Origin: an uncultured Gemmatimonadota bacterium
Lineage (GTDB): Bacteria > Gemmatimonadota > Gemmatimonadetes > Gemmatimonadales > Gemmatimonadaceae
Assembly (NCBI GenBank): GCA_902825965.1
Contig: CADEDA010000001.1
Span: forward strand, 124,001-188,000
Length of the DNA stretch: 64,000 bases
Direction of reading: 5' to 3'
The stretch's first letter is position 1, and each line of letters opens with the position of its first letter. Positions 35,046 through 46,715 of the stretch are shown here, in pieces. A program made the position numbers and the translations under genes. The notes beneath the pieces are model-generated. The model saw only the letters and a list, made by a program, of their open reading frames with translations, ran no database searches and was not told the DNA's origin.

Positions 35046-36476
35046 GTGAAAACCCCCACCGCGCCGTCGCCCGCCGACCGCAGCACACGCTGGGCCCCGC
35101 TCATCCTGCTCGGCCTGACGGCGCTCGCCGCACTGCAACGGCTCCCCGCGCGCGGCCTCGAGGGCCTCTGGTTCGACGAGGTCTTCACGGTGGTCCTGGC
35201 CGCCCAGGACCTGCCCGAACTCCTCCGGCGCGCGCTCGCCGACGAGACCAACCCGCCCGGCTTCTACCTCCTCACCTGGCTCTGGGCGCGCCTCGGCGGC
35301 TTCGACCTCGTCTGGCTGCGCACCCTGCCCGCCCTCGCCGGCATCCTCGCCGTGCCGGCCACGGCACTCTTCGCCCGGCGACTCGGCAGCTCCTGGCGAA
35401 GCGCGCTGCTCGCCGCCGCCGCGATCGACGCCAGCCCGCTCATGCTCGCCATGTCACTCGAGGTGCGCGCCTACGCGTTGCTGGCGCTGCTCGCAGCCTG
35501 GTCGAGCAGCCTCGTGCTCGCACCCCGCACGCGCCCGCGCGCGCAGGCCATCACCCTCGCCGTCACGCAGGTCGCCCTCGTCGCACTGCATTACTTCGGC
35601 GCCCTCGTGGTCCTCGGCCACTGCGTCGCCGTGTTCTGGACCGACCGCGCGCGACTCGGCGCCACGATCCGTGCGGCACTGCCGGCCGCCCTCGTCACCA
35701 TGGCCTGGATCGCCGTGGTCGTCGCCTCCTCCACCGACGCGAGCGTGGGAAGCAATGCGAGCTGGATCGTGCCGCCCGACCTCGCGCGCCTGCGCGGTTT
35801 CGCGCCCTCCGTGCTCGGCACGCTCGGCAGCCCCGGCGGTGCCATGGTCGCCATGGGCTTGCTCGCCGCAGCCATCCTGCTCGCGGGGCGCCGCGCCCTC
35901 GGCACGGACGACGCGGCGACCCGCGCACGCTGGCTCCTCGCCGTCGGCGTGCTCCCGCTCGCGATCGTCTTCGTGGCCAGCACGGTGGGCCCGCGCTCGC
36001 TCTGGGTGCCGCGGTACCTGATCATCGCGCTCCCCGCGCTCTGCGTGCTCGTCGCCGAGCTGCCGGAGCTGCTCGCGAGCCACGCGCGCCTCGCGGCCGT
36101 GACCGCGCTCGCCACCTGGCTGCTGCTCGCCGGCACGCACGACGCCGCGGCGCGGCCGCAGAAGCCGGACTGGGCCGTCATCGTCCGCACGATGGCGGGC
36201 ACGCGCCCGGCAGTCGTCTGCGTCAACGAGGCCTACGTCGCCCTGCCACTGCGCTACCACGCCGTGAGCGAGCGGCTCCCGCTCACGGTGCTCGACTTCG
36301 CCGAGTGTGCCGCGCAGCGCCGGGGCGACTGGGCCGTGCTGCGCGCCGAGACCCTCACCTCGATCCCGCAGCTGATCGCCGCGCAGGCGATGGTCGGTGC
36401 CGGGCGCCCGCTCACGGACGCGCGCCCGGTGCTCGCGATCCGCTGGTTACGCTGGCCGGGCGCCGAGCGGCGGTAG
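35046..36476 (+). CDS. Polytopic GT-C (GT39/ArnT-like) glycosyltransferase-family membrane protein
   Basis: A 476-residue protein with about ten membrane segments. After the first helix a loop with GLWFDEVFT holds the acidic pair expected of GT-C enzymes that use polyprenyl-phosphate sugars. A large hydrophilic C-terminal domain (about 380-476) follows. The GTG start at 35046 has no Shine-Dalgarno but follows a -10-like element. It is the only plus-strand gene in this region and interrupts the otherwise collinear topA-trmFO-xerC-hslVU block. Its last 30 bp overlap the convergent gene that ends at 36447. Confidence 0.82.
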   Translation: MKTPTAPSPADRSTRWAPLILLGLTALAALQRLPARGLEGLWFDEVFTVVLAAQDLPELLRRALADETNPPGFYLLTWLWARLGGFDLVWLRTLPALAGILAVPATALFARRLGSSWRSALLAAAAIDASPLMLAMSLEVRAYALLALLAAWSSSLVLAPRTRPRAQAITLAVTQVALVALHYFGALVVLGHCVAVFWTDRARLGATIRAALPAALVTMAWIAVVVASSTDASVGSNASWIVPPDLARLRGFAPSVLGTLGSPGGAMVAMGLLAAAILLAGRRALGTDDAATRARWLLAVGVLPLAIVFVASTVGPRSLWVPRYLIIALPALCVLVAELPELLASHARLAAVTALATWLLLAGTHDAAARPQKPDWAVIVRTMAGTRPAVVCVNEAYVALPLRYHAVSERLPLTVLDFAECAAQRRGDWAVLRAETLTSIPQLIAAQAMVGAGRPLTDARPVLAIRWLRWPGAERR

Positions 36477-37127
36477 CAGCGAAACGGCGCTGAGGCCTTC
36501 GATCGCACGCGCGGCCTCGGGATGCGCGGCCATGAGTTCGCGGTAGCGCGACTCGCTGCGCCGGAACGCCGTCGGCTCGGGTGACAGGTCCGCGAACGTG
36601 CGCCCCATGCCGGTGACGTAGGCCCGCAGTTCCTGCTCCAGCGCCATCCCCAGCCAGAAGCGGTGCTCCTCGAGGCGGTTCCGCGTCTGCTCGGCGTAGG
36701 TCAGCAGCACGGTCGCGTTCGGCTCCACGTCCTTGCGGATGCGCTGGTGCGCGGCCTCGTCGAGCGGCTTGGAGACGAGCCCCACCAGCGCGGCCATCGC
36801 GGCCTCGAGGTCGTTGGGGGCCGTGTCCGGCACGTCCCCGTGTCCTGCCTTCCGCGCCTCGGCGATCATGAGCTCGCAGAGGCGGCGCGCATGCGCGAGG
36901 CAGGCCCGCTCGAACACCTGGATCTCCTCGGCCATGTCGGCCAGCACCGCGACCTGCCGCTTGGCGATCTCGCCCGCCACGGCCTGGTACGCGCGGAAGT
37001 CGTCGGCACGCCCGGGGCGCGGGCCGGTCGCCGGACGCGCGGCGATCGCGGCGCGCAGCCAGACGGCCACGCCGAGTTGGCCAACCACGATCACGGCGGC
37101 GGCGAGCACGAGCTCCGATCCGGTCAT
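36447..37127 (-). CDS. Hypothetical membrane-anchored helical protein
   Basis: A 226-residue protein. One N-terminal hydrophobic helix (about 5-28) is followed by a mostly helical, charged region that looks partly coiled-coil (AKRQVAVLADMAEEIQVFERACLAHARRLCEL). No family is recognised. A strong GGAGG Shine-Dalgarno sits about 9 nt upstream of ATG 37127, supporting the start. It is 10 bp downstream of xerC and its 3' end overlaps the opposite-strand GT-C gene. Confidence 0.75.
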   Translation of the reverse strand: MTGSELVLAAAVIVVGQLGVAVWLRAAIAARPATGPRPGRADDFRAYQAVAGEIAKRQVAVLADMAEEIQVFERACLAHARRLCELMIAEARKAGHGDVPDTAPNDLEAAMAALVGLVSKPLDEAAHQRIRKDVEPNATVLLTYAEQTRNRLEEHRFWLGMALEQELRAYVTGMGRTFADLSPEPTAFRRSESRYRELMAAHPEAARAIEGLSAVSLLPPLGARPA

Positions 37128-37137
37128 CCTGAGCCTC

Positions 37138-38067
37138 CTAGGCGCGGGGGTGGCTTGCGCGATGTACCTGCTTGAGCCGTTCCACGGACGTGTGGGTGTA
37201 GATCTGCGTCGTCGAGATCGACGCGTGGCCCAGCAGTTCCTGCACGGCGCGGAGGTCGGCGCCATGGTCCAGCAGGTGCGTGGCGAACGTGTGGCGCAGC
37301 GCGTGGGCGCTGAGTCCCGCGCCCTCGTCCACCTCGCGCAGGCGTGCCACCACGGCGTTGTGCAGCGCCTTGGGACTGAGCCGCTTGCCGCGCGCGCTCA
37401 GGAACCACGCCGCACGGTCCGCACCCGGCCCCTGCGCGGCGAGCAGTGCGTCCCGCGCGCGCTCGTACTCGCGCAGCGCCCGCTGCGCGGGCGCCCCCAC
37501 CGGCACGATGCGTTCCTTGCGCCCCTTGCCGCGCACCTTCACGAGGCCACCCAGCAGGTCGAGGTCGGCGCGGTTGATGCCCACCAGCTCCGCACGCCGC
37601 AACCCAGCCGTGTAGAACAGCTCCAGGATCGCCCGGTCACGCAGGTCGACGAACCGCCCCGACTGCGCCCGCGTCTCGGCGGCGGTCAGCAGGGTCGTCA
37701 TCTGCCCGGCATCGAGGTGCCCGGGCAGGTAGCGCTCGAGCTTGGGGGCGCCCACCGCGCGCGCGGGGTTGGTCTCCACGAGGTCTGCACGATGCAGGAA
37801 GCGATAGAAACTCCGCACGGCCGACAACGCCCGCGCACTCGACCGCTTGGAGAGTCCGCGCCGCGCGAGGTGCGCCAGCCAGGCCCGCATCGCCAAGCGG
37901 TCCACGCGCTCCCAGGCGATCGCCCCCGTCCCGAGGTGCTGTGTGAGGAACCGGCGGAAGCCGTCGAGGTCGCGTCCGTACGCACTCACCGTGTGCGGCG
38001 AGACGTCGCGCTCCTTCTCGAGGTGCCGCAGGAACTCGCCGACGAGGTCCTCCGCGACGCGCACCAT
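37138..38067 (-). CDS. xerC: Tyrosine recombinase XerC/XerD-type
   Basis: A 309-residue site-specific recombinase. The N-terminal SAM-like DNA-binding domain covers 5-95, the catalytic domain about 115-305. The catalytic set is complete: Arg157 (AGLRRAEL), Lys in the GKGRKER hairpin (180-186), HALRH (His255, Arg258), His281 (LGHASISTTQIYTH) and Tyr290. It probably resolves chromosome dimers at dif. I call it xerC rather than xerD from its place in a topA-trmFO-xerC-hslVU block, as codV in Bacillus; sequence alone does not separate the two. Confidence 0.92.
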   Translation of the reverse strand: MVRVAEDLVGEFLRHLEKERDVSPHTVSAYGRDLDGFRRFLTQHLGTGAIAWERVDRLAMRAWLAHLARRGLSKRSSARALSAVRSFYRFLHRADLVETNPARAVGAPKLERYLPGHLDAGQMTTLLTAAETRAQSGRFVDLRDRAILELFYTAGLRRAELVGINRADLDLLGGLVKVRGKGRKERIVPVGAPAQRALREYERARDALLAAQGPGADRAAWFLSARGKRLSPKALHNAVVARLREVDEGAGLSAHALRHTFATHLLDHGADLRAVQELLGHASISTTQIYTHTSVERLKQVHRASHPRA

Positions 38068-38069
38068 GC

Positions 38070-38603
38070 TCAACGCGCGTGGCGCGGCGTGACGGTCTCC
38101 CCGAAGTGCGCGCCGAGCGAACTCAGGAAGGAGTCCACGGTGCGATGGGTGCCGCGCAGCTTGAAGAAGATCCGCAGGAACGGGGCCTCGACGAAGCGCT
38201 CCTCGGTGAGCCGGACCTCGGTGCCGGACCCGCTCTCGAGGATCTCCGCAGTGAGTGTCCCGCCCCAGGCACGCGGCGCGTCGCCCTCGGAGTTGATGAC
38301 GCGCAACTGGACCTTCCGCGGCGGGATCGACTGCGTCACCTCGACCGCCACCAGGCCGTCGGCGCCCATGTTCTGCTCCCAGCTCTCGCGCCGCTTGCCG
38401 CGCAGCGGTCGCACCGCGCGGACCTCCGTCCACCAGGACGGATAGTTGTCCACCTTCCGCGCCACCTGGAACACGCTGTCATCCGCCGCCACGAGCACGA
38501 TCGAGCTCGTGGCTACCGTCTCGCGCGGCAGGCCACGGCCATAGTAATACGCCCCGCCGCCCAGGAGCACGGCAAGGATGATCAGCTTCTTGAGGAACCC
38601 CAC
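38070..38603 (-). CDS. Membrane-anchored SRPBCC (START/polyketide-cyclase-like) protein
   Basis: A 177-residue protein. An N-terminal membrane helix (about 4-22) is followed by an SRPBCC fold: SSIVLVAADDSVFQVARKVDNYPSWW is the typical first strand-helix region, and the end helix lies near TVDSFLSSLGAHF. Such domains hold hydrophobic ligands. It lies 2 bp upstream of xerC and 9 bp downstream of trmFO. No catalytic motif is apparent. Confidence 0.82.
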   Translation of the reverse strand: MGFLKKLIILAVLLGGGAYYYGRGLPRETVATSSIVLVAADDSVFQVARKVDNYPSWWTEVRAVRPLRGKRRESWEQNMGADGLVAVEVTQSIPPRKVQLRVINSEGDAPRAWGGTLTAEILESGSGTEVRLTEERFVEAPFLRIFFKLRGTHRTVDSFLSSLGAHFGETVTPRHAR

Positions 38604-38612
38604 GGGTCAGCC

Positions 38613-39959
38613 TCAGGGCACAAGGGGACGGACCACGACATACCTCTGACGCCAGTCCTCCAGCTCCTGTAACGCCCGGTCGGCGTAGCGCTCGCGCTTC
38701 ACCTGCTTGTCCCGCGGCGGGTCGGCCAGCTCCTCCAGCAGCCCGAAATTGGCGTTCATGGGCTGGAAGTGCGCCGGTTCGGCCTCGCGCAGGTAGCGGT
38801 ACAGCGCCCCCAGCATGGTCGTGGGGGGCGGAACCACCGGGTCCTGGCCCCGGAGCAGCCGGTCGAGGTTCACGGCCGCCAGGAGCCCCGTGGCGGTGCT
38901 CTCGGTGTACCCCTCCACCCCGGTGAGCTGCCCCGCGAACAGTGTCGTCGGTTCGTCCCGCAACGAGAGGTGCGGCGTGAGCGTGGCCGGGGCGTTGAGG
39001 TACGAGTTCCGGTGGATGCTGCCGTACCGCAGGAACTCGGCGTTCGCGAGGCCCGGGATCATGCGGAACACGCGCGCCTGCTCCGGCATGCGCAACCGCG
39101 TCTGGAAGCCCACCAGGTTCCACATGCGTCCGGCGCGGTCCTCGCGACGCAGCTGGACCACCGCCCAGGGCCGCCGTCCCGTGCGCGGATCCTTGAGGCC
39201 CACCGGCTTCATCGGGCCGAAGCGCAGCGTGTCATGCCCGCGGCGTGCCATCTCCTCGGCCGGCATGCAGCCCTCGAAGTACGGCACGGCATCGAACTCA
39301 TGCGCCGTGAACTGGTCGGCGGTGGTGAGTGCGGCCATGAAGGCCTCGTACTCCGCCTTGTCCATCGGGCAGTTGAGGTACGCCCCGCCGTCCGCGTCCC
39401 CACCGTCCATCGTCTCCTTGTCCCAGCGCGCGGCCCGGAACGCGATCGACTGGTCGATCGACTCCACCGAGACGATCGGCGCGATGGCATCGTAGAACGC
39501 CAGCGCGGCGAGCCCGAGCCGCGTGCGGATCGCCTCGGCGAGCGCCGAGCTCGTGAGCGGCCCCGTCGCGACGATGCCCGCCGCGGGCAACGCCGTCACC
39601 TCGCCGCGGACGACGCGGACGTTGGGGTGCGCGAGCAGGCGCTCGTGCACCACGCCGCTGAACACCTCGCGGTCCACCGCCAGTGCCGAGCCGGCCGGCA
39701 CCCGTGCGGCATCCGCCGCCTCCAGGATCAGGCAGCCGAGCGCACGCATCTCGGCCTTCAGCAGACCGTGTGCGTTGGTGACTTCGGTGCTCTTGAACGT
39801 GTTGCTGCACACCAGCTCGGCCAGCCGGTCCGTCTGGTGCGCCGCCGTGCGCTGCACGGGGCGCATCTCGTGCAACACGACCGTGTGCCCGCGCTCGGCC
39901 AACTGAAAGGCGGCCTCGCTGCCGGCGAGGCCGCCTCCGACGACATGGACCTCGGCCAT
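38613..39959 (-). CDS. trmFO: Methylenetetrahydrofolate-tRNA-(uracil-5-)-methyltransferase TrmFO
   Basis: A 448-residue folate/FAD-dependent enzyme that makes 5-methyluridine at tRNA position 54. The FAD motif GGGLAGSEAA begins at residue 8; ELVCSNTFKS and the SVESIDQS..FRAARWDKET region are diagnostic of TrmFO/Gid. A late GQLTGVEGYTESTATGLLA motif matches GidA-family proteins. It is 4 bp downstream of topA, the same order as in Firmicutes. Confidence 0.96.
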   Translation of the reverse strand: MAEVHVVGGGLAGSEAAFQLAERGHTVVLHEMRPVQRTAAHQTDRLAELVCSNTFKSTEVTNAHGLLKAEMRALGCLILEAADAARVPAGSALAVDREVFSGVVHERLLAHPNVRVVRGEVTALPAAGIVATGPLTSSALAEAIRTRLGLAALAFYDAIAPIVSVESIDQSIAFRAARWDKETMDGGDADGGAYLNCPMDKAEYEAFMAALTTADQFTAHEFDAVPYFEGCMPAEEMARRGHDTLRFGPMKPVGLKDPRTGRRPWAVVQLRREDRAGRMWNLVGFQTRLRMPEQARVFRMIPGLANAEFLRYGSIHRNSYLNAPATLTPHLSLRDEPTTLFAGQLTGVEGYTESTATGLLAAVNLDRLLRGQDPVVPPPTTMLGALYRYLREAEPAHFQPMNANFGLLEELADPPRDKQVKRERYADRALQELEDWRQRYVVVRPLVP

Positions 39960-39963
39960 CGCC

Positions 39964-42399
<2,436 letters not shown>

Positions 42400-42409
42400 A
42401 AGGACGGCT

Positions 42410-42438
42410 ATCCTAGTCCCCGATTTCCCGTGAAGCAA
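42410..42438 (-). promoter_or_regulatory. Predicted sigma-70-type promoter of topA inside the aroK 3' end
   Basis: On the minus strand -35 TTGCTT (42438-42433), a 17-bp spacer and -10 TAGGAT (42415-42410). The first three bases of the -10 are the TAG stop of aroK. Predicted start is 3-4 nt before the topA ATG, so the leader is almost absent. Confidence 0.6.
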
Positions 42439-42943
42439 GCGCAACTATATAAGAGACCACCTGGTCAGCAGTCATCGAATCGACGCTAACCGTATGCTGG
42501 CATTGCAGATACAGCGCTCGGCGCCGATTCGCAATTTCTGACAGTTTTTTCACGGCGTCACCCCCCGCCAGCAGCGGACGGGCCTCGGCGGCAGGCCCCA
42601 TCCGGGCCACCGCCACCGCGGGCGAAACGTCCAGATGCACCCCCAGCACGGCACCCCCCAGCAGGCTCCGGTGCCCGGAATCCTCGATCCACCCGCCCCC
42701 CGGAGCCAGGACGATCGGCCTGGCGCCAGGGGCCAGCAGCGCGGCGGACGCGGCGCGCTCCAGCGCCCGGAAGGCCGGCTCGCCGTCGCGCGCAAAGATC
42801 TCGGCGACGCCGCGGCCGGCCGCCCGCTCGATCTCCGTGTCGAGGTCGTGGAACGCGCGCCCCAGCGCGGTGGCGACCCTCGGACCGACCGTCGACTTCC
42901 CCGCCCCCGGCAGCCCCACGAGGACCAGGTGTCGCTCAGGCAT
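42413..42943 (-). CDS. aroK: Shikimate kinase
   Basis: A 176-residue P-loop kinase that phosphorylates shikimate. Walker A GLPGAGKS is at 10-17, the shikimate-binding Asp35 (HDLDTEIE) and Arg59 (EPAFRALE) are present, followed by the GGG motif (LAPGGGWIE) and the lid arginine (EARPLLAG). It overlaps the aroC 3' end by 8 bp, so the two chorismate-pathway genes are co-translated. ATG 42943 gives the standard N-terminus. Confidence 0.95.
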   Translation of the reverse strand: MPERHLVLVGLPGAGKSTVGPRVATALGRAFHDLDTEIERAAGRGVAEIFARDGEPAFRALERAASAALLAPGARPIVLAPGGGWIEDSGHRSLLGGAVLGVHLDVSPAVAVARMGPAAEARPLLAGGDAVKKLSEIANRRRALYLQCQHTVSVDSMTADQVVSYIVALASREIGD

Positions 42944-44183
42944 CGGCAGCGTCGCCCGCGACGGCCCCGCGTCGCTCGGCGATCCGCGCGAGATACGCCG
43001 CCAGGTTGCGACGCGTCTCGCCCAGCGAATCGCCACCGAACTTCTCCAGCATCGCGTCCGCGAGCACCAGTGCCGTCATCGCCTCGGCGATCACGCCCAT
43101 CGCCGGCACCGCCGTGACATCGCTGCGCTCCGCGGCCGCGCTGGCCTTGGCGCCCGTGCGCACGTCCACCGTGCCCAGCGGCTTCATGAGGGTGGCGATC
43201 GGCTTCATCACCACGCGCAGCAGCAGCGGCTCGCCGGTGGTCATTCCGCCCTCGAGACCGCCGGCGCGATTGCTGAGGCGCTGCACGAGGCCTCGGCGCA
43301 CCGCGCCTTCGTGCAACGGCGCGCCGGCCGGCAACGGTTCGATCGGGTCATGCACCTGCGAACCCGGCAAGCGTGCCGCCGCGAATCCGATCCCCATCTC
43401 CACCCCCTTCACCGCGGGGATGGAACAGATTGCCTGCGCGAGCCGCCCGTCGAGCTTGCGGTCCCACGCGACGTGCGCGCCCAGGCCCACGGGGAGCCCG
43501 CGCACCACCACCTCGCTGATGCCGCCGAGCGTATCGCCCTCCGCCTTGGCAGCGTCGATACGCGCGATCATGGCCGTCTCCGCTGCGGGATCGAGACAAC
43601 GCAGCACCGACCGGTCGGCGGCCGCATTCAGGTCCTCGGGCCAGATGCTGCGCGGCGCGGCATCGATGCCGCCGAGGTGCACGAGATGGCTACCCACGCG
43701 GACCCCGAGTTCCTCGAGCAGCCGGCGCGCGACCGCACCGGCCGCCACGCGGGCCGTGGTCTCGCGGGCCGAGGCACGCTCGAGGATGTCACGGGCATCC
43801 TCGCGATCGAACTTGAGCACGCCGGTGAGGTCCGCATGGCCCGGGCGCACGCGGGTGAGCTGCCGCTTCCGTCCCTCCGCCGTCGCATCCTCCGGGCGAG
43901 GCGCGGGGTCCATCGTGGCGCTCCAGTTCGCCCAGTCCTTGTTCCGGACGAGCATCGCGATGGGCGAGCCGAGCGTCTCACCCGCGCGGACCCCGGAAAG
44001 GAACTCGATCCGGTCGGTCTCGATCTGCATGCGCCGCCCGCGTCCGTAGCCTTGCTGGCGTCGGGCGAGCTGGGCGTCGATGGATTCGGCGAGGAGCGGC
44101 AGGCCGGCCGGGGTGCCTTCGACGAGGGCCACGAGGCCGGGCCCGTGGGATTCGCCGGCGGTGCGGAAGGTGAGGTGCGGCAT
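42936..44183 (-). CDS. aroC: Chorismate synthase
   Basis: A 415-residue FMN-dependent enzyme that converts EPSP to chorismate, the last shared step of aromatic synthesis. N-terminal LTFRTAGESHGPGLVALVEG, central RVRPGHADLTGVLKF and ILERASARETTARVAAGAVA, and C-terminal SNRAGGLEGGMTTGEPLLLR and AVPAMGVIAEAM motifs are all present. ATG 44183 gives the canonical start; an upstream in-frame ATG adds only a non-conserved tail. It heads aroC-aroK. Confidence 0.97.
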   Translation of the reverse strand: MPHLTFRTAGESHGPGLVALVEGTPAGLPLLAESIDAQLARRQQGYGRGRRMQIETDRIEFLSGVRAGETLGSPIAMLVRNKDWANWSATMDPAPRPEDATAEGRKRQLTRVRPGHADLTGVLKFDREDARDILERASARETTARVAAGAVARRLLEELGVRVGSHLVHLGGIDAAPRSIWPEDLNAAADRSVLRCLDPAAETAMIARIDAAKAEGDTLGGISEVVVRGLPVGLGAHVAWDRKLDGRLAQAICSIPAVKGVEMGIGFAAARLPGSQVHDPIEPLPAGAPLHEGAVRRGLVQRLSNRAGGLEGGMTTGEPLLLRVVMKPIATLMKPLGTVDVRTGAKASAAAERSDVTAVPAMGVIAEAMTALVLADAMLEKFGGDSLGETRRNLAAYLARIAERRGAVAGDAADA

Positions 44184-44286
44184 GGCGGAGGAAGGTAACC
44201 GGAACGACGCGGGCGGTGCGCGGGGAGACCCGTGCACCGCCCGGAGTCAGCCTGGAGGACCCAGGCCGGACATCGATCGCCGTGCC

Positions 44287-46254
44287 TTACGGACGCACCG
44301 CCCGCACCACCTCGCCCTCATCGACGATGTGCGGCGTGACGAGGATGAGCAGGTCCTGCTTCCGCTCGTCCGTGCGCGTCTGGCTGAAGAGGCGTCCCAC
44401 GTACGGGAGGTTCATCAGGTACGGGATGCCCGACTTGGTCTTGATGACCTGTGTCTGCGTGAGGCCCGCGATGACCGCCGTCTCGCCGTCGGCCACGAGC
44501 ACCTCGTTCTGCGCGCGCCGCTCGTTGATGGACGGGCCGGCCTGCGTGATGCCGATCAGCGACTGCTGCACCGCGAGGATCTCCATGGAGATCTGGCGGT
44601 TGGCCGTCACGTGCGGGGTCACCTCGAGCGTGATGCCGACTTCCTGGCGCGAGATCGTCGCCTGGGCCTGCGTGATCTGCCCCGGCACCGGCGGCGGCGT
44701 CAGGAGGAAGCCGAAGTCCTGTCCGGCGAACAGCGTCGCCTTGCGGTTGTCGATCGTGGTCGTGCTCGGCTCGGCCTGCACGTCCGACAGTTCCTGCGAG
44801 GAGAGCGCGTCGAGGAACGAGTTGATCGCGTAGTTCCCCTGCACGATGCGGAACACCATGTTGAGCGCGCCGGTGGTCCCGAACTGCCGGTTGGAGTTGG
44901 CGACACCGAAGAAGCCCTCACCGCCGAGCTGCAGTTCGACGTTGTCCTGCGGCTGGGTCGGATCGCTGGGGTCCGGGCAGAACTCGAGGCGGCAGAACGA
45001 ACCGGCGCTGGTCGCGAGGTTGTACGAGAGGCCGAGTGCTTCCGTGCCCGTGCGGTCCACCGAGATGATCTTGGCGCGGATGGCGATCTGCGGCGTGCGC
45101 ACATCGAGGTCCTTCACGTAGCGGACCAGCTCGGGCAGCCGCGAGACGGACTCGGTGATGATGATCGTGTTGGTCTTGCTGTCGATCGCGACCGTGCCGC
45201 GGCCGCAGTTGCTGGCCGGCGCCGGCGTGTTGCCGGCCCCTGCCGCGGCCGGCGCCGTCGGCGCGGCTTCCGCCCCGGCATCCGGCGGCGGTGCCGACAC
45301 GTCAACGACGTCCGTCGCCACACCGGCCGCACCCGACGAGCAGGCGGCCATGATCTGGCGGATGGTCACGGCGAGTTCGCTCGCCTTCGCGTAGTTGACC
45401 GGGATGACCTCGGTGACCAGCGGCTCCGACGCCACGCGGGCGGCGAGGTTGCGATAGCTGTCGACCGTGATGATGCCGGTGGAGTCCTCGACCGCGGAGA
45501 GGCCATAGGACTGGAGGATCTTGGAGAGCGCGATGTCCCAGGGCTGCCCCACGATCTCGGCCGTCACCGTGCCGGTGACGGTCGAGCCGGTGACGAACGA
45601 GCGGCCGGAGGCGGTGGAGAAGAACGAGATGACTTCGCGGATCGGCACCGCGACGAACGAGAAGGTCACCCGCGGTTCCTGCGACTGCTGCGGCGCGAAG
45701 GTGCGCGAGGCCGAGCGCGGCTGCGCGGTCGACTCGAAGCGCGCGACCGGCGCCTCGCGGACGACCTCGGGGGCCGGCGGGGCATCGGCGACGACCGCGG
45801 CGGCGCCACCGCCCCAGGGGGCGAAGGCATCCGGACCGGTCACACTCACGCGGATCTCGCCGTCGCCGGAGACGACCGTGTACTCCCGGGCGGCGTCGAG
45901 GTCCAGCACGAGGCGCACGACGTCGGCCTTGTACTGGGCGAGCCGCACGTTCGTGATGCCGGCGCGCGAGACGCGGTCGTAGGCCGGCGCGCGCAGCTGC
46001 ATGGTCGCGCCTGCGATGTCGACCACGATCCGGTGCGGACCGGTCAGCGTGAAGTCGGTCACCTGGATGGCGCCGTCGAACGACAGCACCACGTCGGCGC
46101 GTCCGGCTCCCGGGACCACGCGCACGGCGGTGACCGCCGCATCGCGGGCTGCTCCGCGCGCGGTCACGAGCTCGACCGGCGTGGCGTCGGCGCGCTGGGC
46201 GCCGCTCAGGAGAGTGCTGACCGCGAGGGCGATCAGCGAGATGTTGCGCCTCAT
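44287..46254 (-). CDS. pilQ: Type IV pilus secretin PilQ
   Basis: A 655-residue outer-membrane secretin through which the pilus passes. A signal peptide is followed by an AMIN domain (about 45-135), a Pro/Ala linker, secretin/TonB short N-domain (about 205-270), an N1-type domain with a long Pro/Ala/Gly insert (VSAPPPDAGAEAAPTAPAAA), and the secretin core (about 400-645) ending GIPYLMNLPYVGRLFSQTRT and LLILVTPHIV. It is last in pilMNOPQ and overlaps pilP by 4 bp. Confidence 0.95.
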   Translation of the reverse strand: MRRNISLIALAVSTLLSGAQRADATPVELVTARGAARDAAVTAVRVVPGAGRADVVLSFDGAIQVTDFTLTGPHRIVVDIAGATMQLRAPAYDRVSRAGITNVRLAQYKADVVRLVLDLDAAREYTVVSGDGEIRVSVTGPDAFAPWGGGAAAVVADAPPAPEVVREAPVARFESTAQPRSASRTFAPQQSQEPRVTFSFVAVPIREVISFFSTASGRSFVTGSTVTGTVTAEIVGQPWDIALSKILQSYGLSAVEDSTGIITVDSYRNLAARVASEPLVTEVIPVNYAKASELAVTIRQIMAACSSGAAGVATDVVDVSAPPPDAGAEAAPTAPAAAGAGNTPAPASNCGRGTVAIDSKTNTIIITESVSRLPELVRYVKDLDVRTPQIAIRAKIISVDRTGTEALGLSYNLATSAGSFCRLEFCPDPSDPTQPQDNVELQLGGEGFFGVANSNRQFGTTGALNMVFRIVQGNYAINSFLDALSSQELSDVQAEPSTTTIDNRKATLFAGQDFGFLLTPPPVPGQITQAQATISRQEVGITLEVTPHVTANRQISMEILAVQQSLIGITQAGPSINERRAQNEVLVADGETAVIAGLTQTQVIKTKSGIPYLMNLPYVGRLFSQTRTDERKQDLLILVTPHIVDEGEVVRAVRP

Positions 46255-46715
46255 GGAGTCCTTCCTCCGCTGGGTACGTTGAGCGTCAGCTCTTCCTGAC
46301 GGGTGAATCCGAATTCGTCGATCGCGACGCCCACCACGCCGGACCGGATGTACGTGATGCGATTGCGGCCGGCGACCGACCCCACGCGCACCTTGTAGAC
46401 TTCGTTGGTGGAGATGTCCTTCAGCATGGCCAGCGACGTCCGACCGGTCGGGTCGTACATCACCGAGGTGAGGCGCAGGTCATCGAACAGCGGGCGGATG
46501 TCGCCCGTCGCGATCAGCGACGCGAACGGGTCGCGGCGCCCATCGCGCGGATAGTTGTAGACCTCGCGCGCGAACACGATCTTGCCGCTCGAGTCGGTCG
46601 GGAACTCCATCTTCGGGATCACGACCTTCTTCTCGGCCTTCTTCTTCTCCTGCGCCTCGCCCACCGACGCGGTGAGGCCGAGAGCGAGGATGCAGAGCAG
46701 GGCACGGCGCATCAT
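46251..46715 (-). CDS. pilP: PilP-like type IV pilus assembly protein
   Basis: A 154-residue exported protein with a plain signal peptide (ending near SVGEAQ) and no lipobox, unlike classical PilP lipoproteins. The DGRRDPFASL motif and a C-terminal beta domain (GRTSLAMLKDISTNEVYKVR) are PilP-like. It should link the inner-membrane PilNO complex to PilQ. It overlaps pilO and pilQ by 4 bp each. Confidence 0.85.
   Translation of the reverse strand: MMRRALLCILALGLTASVGEAQEKKKAEKKVVIPKMEFPTDSSGKIVFAREVYNYPRDGRRDPFASLIATGDIRPLFDDLRLTSVMYDPTGRTSLAMLKDISTNEVYKVRVGSVAGRNRITYIRSGVVGVAIDEFGFTRQEELTLNVPSGGRTP

Noticed and set aside
33182-36493. Long plus-strand frame over hslU, hslV and the GT-C gene
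   Set aside because: hslU and hslV are unmistakable on the opposite strand, and the frame spans three genes with no motif.
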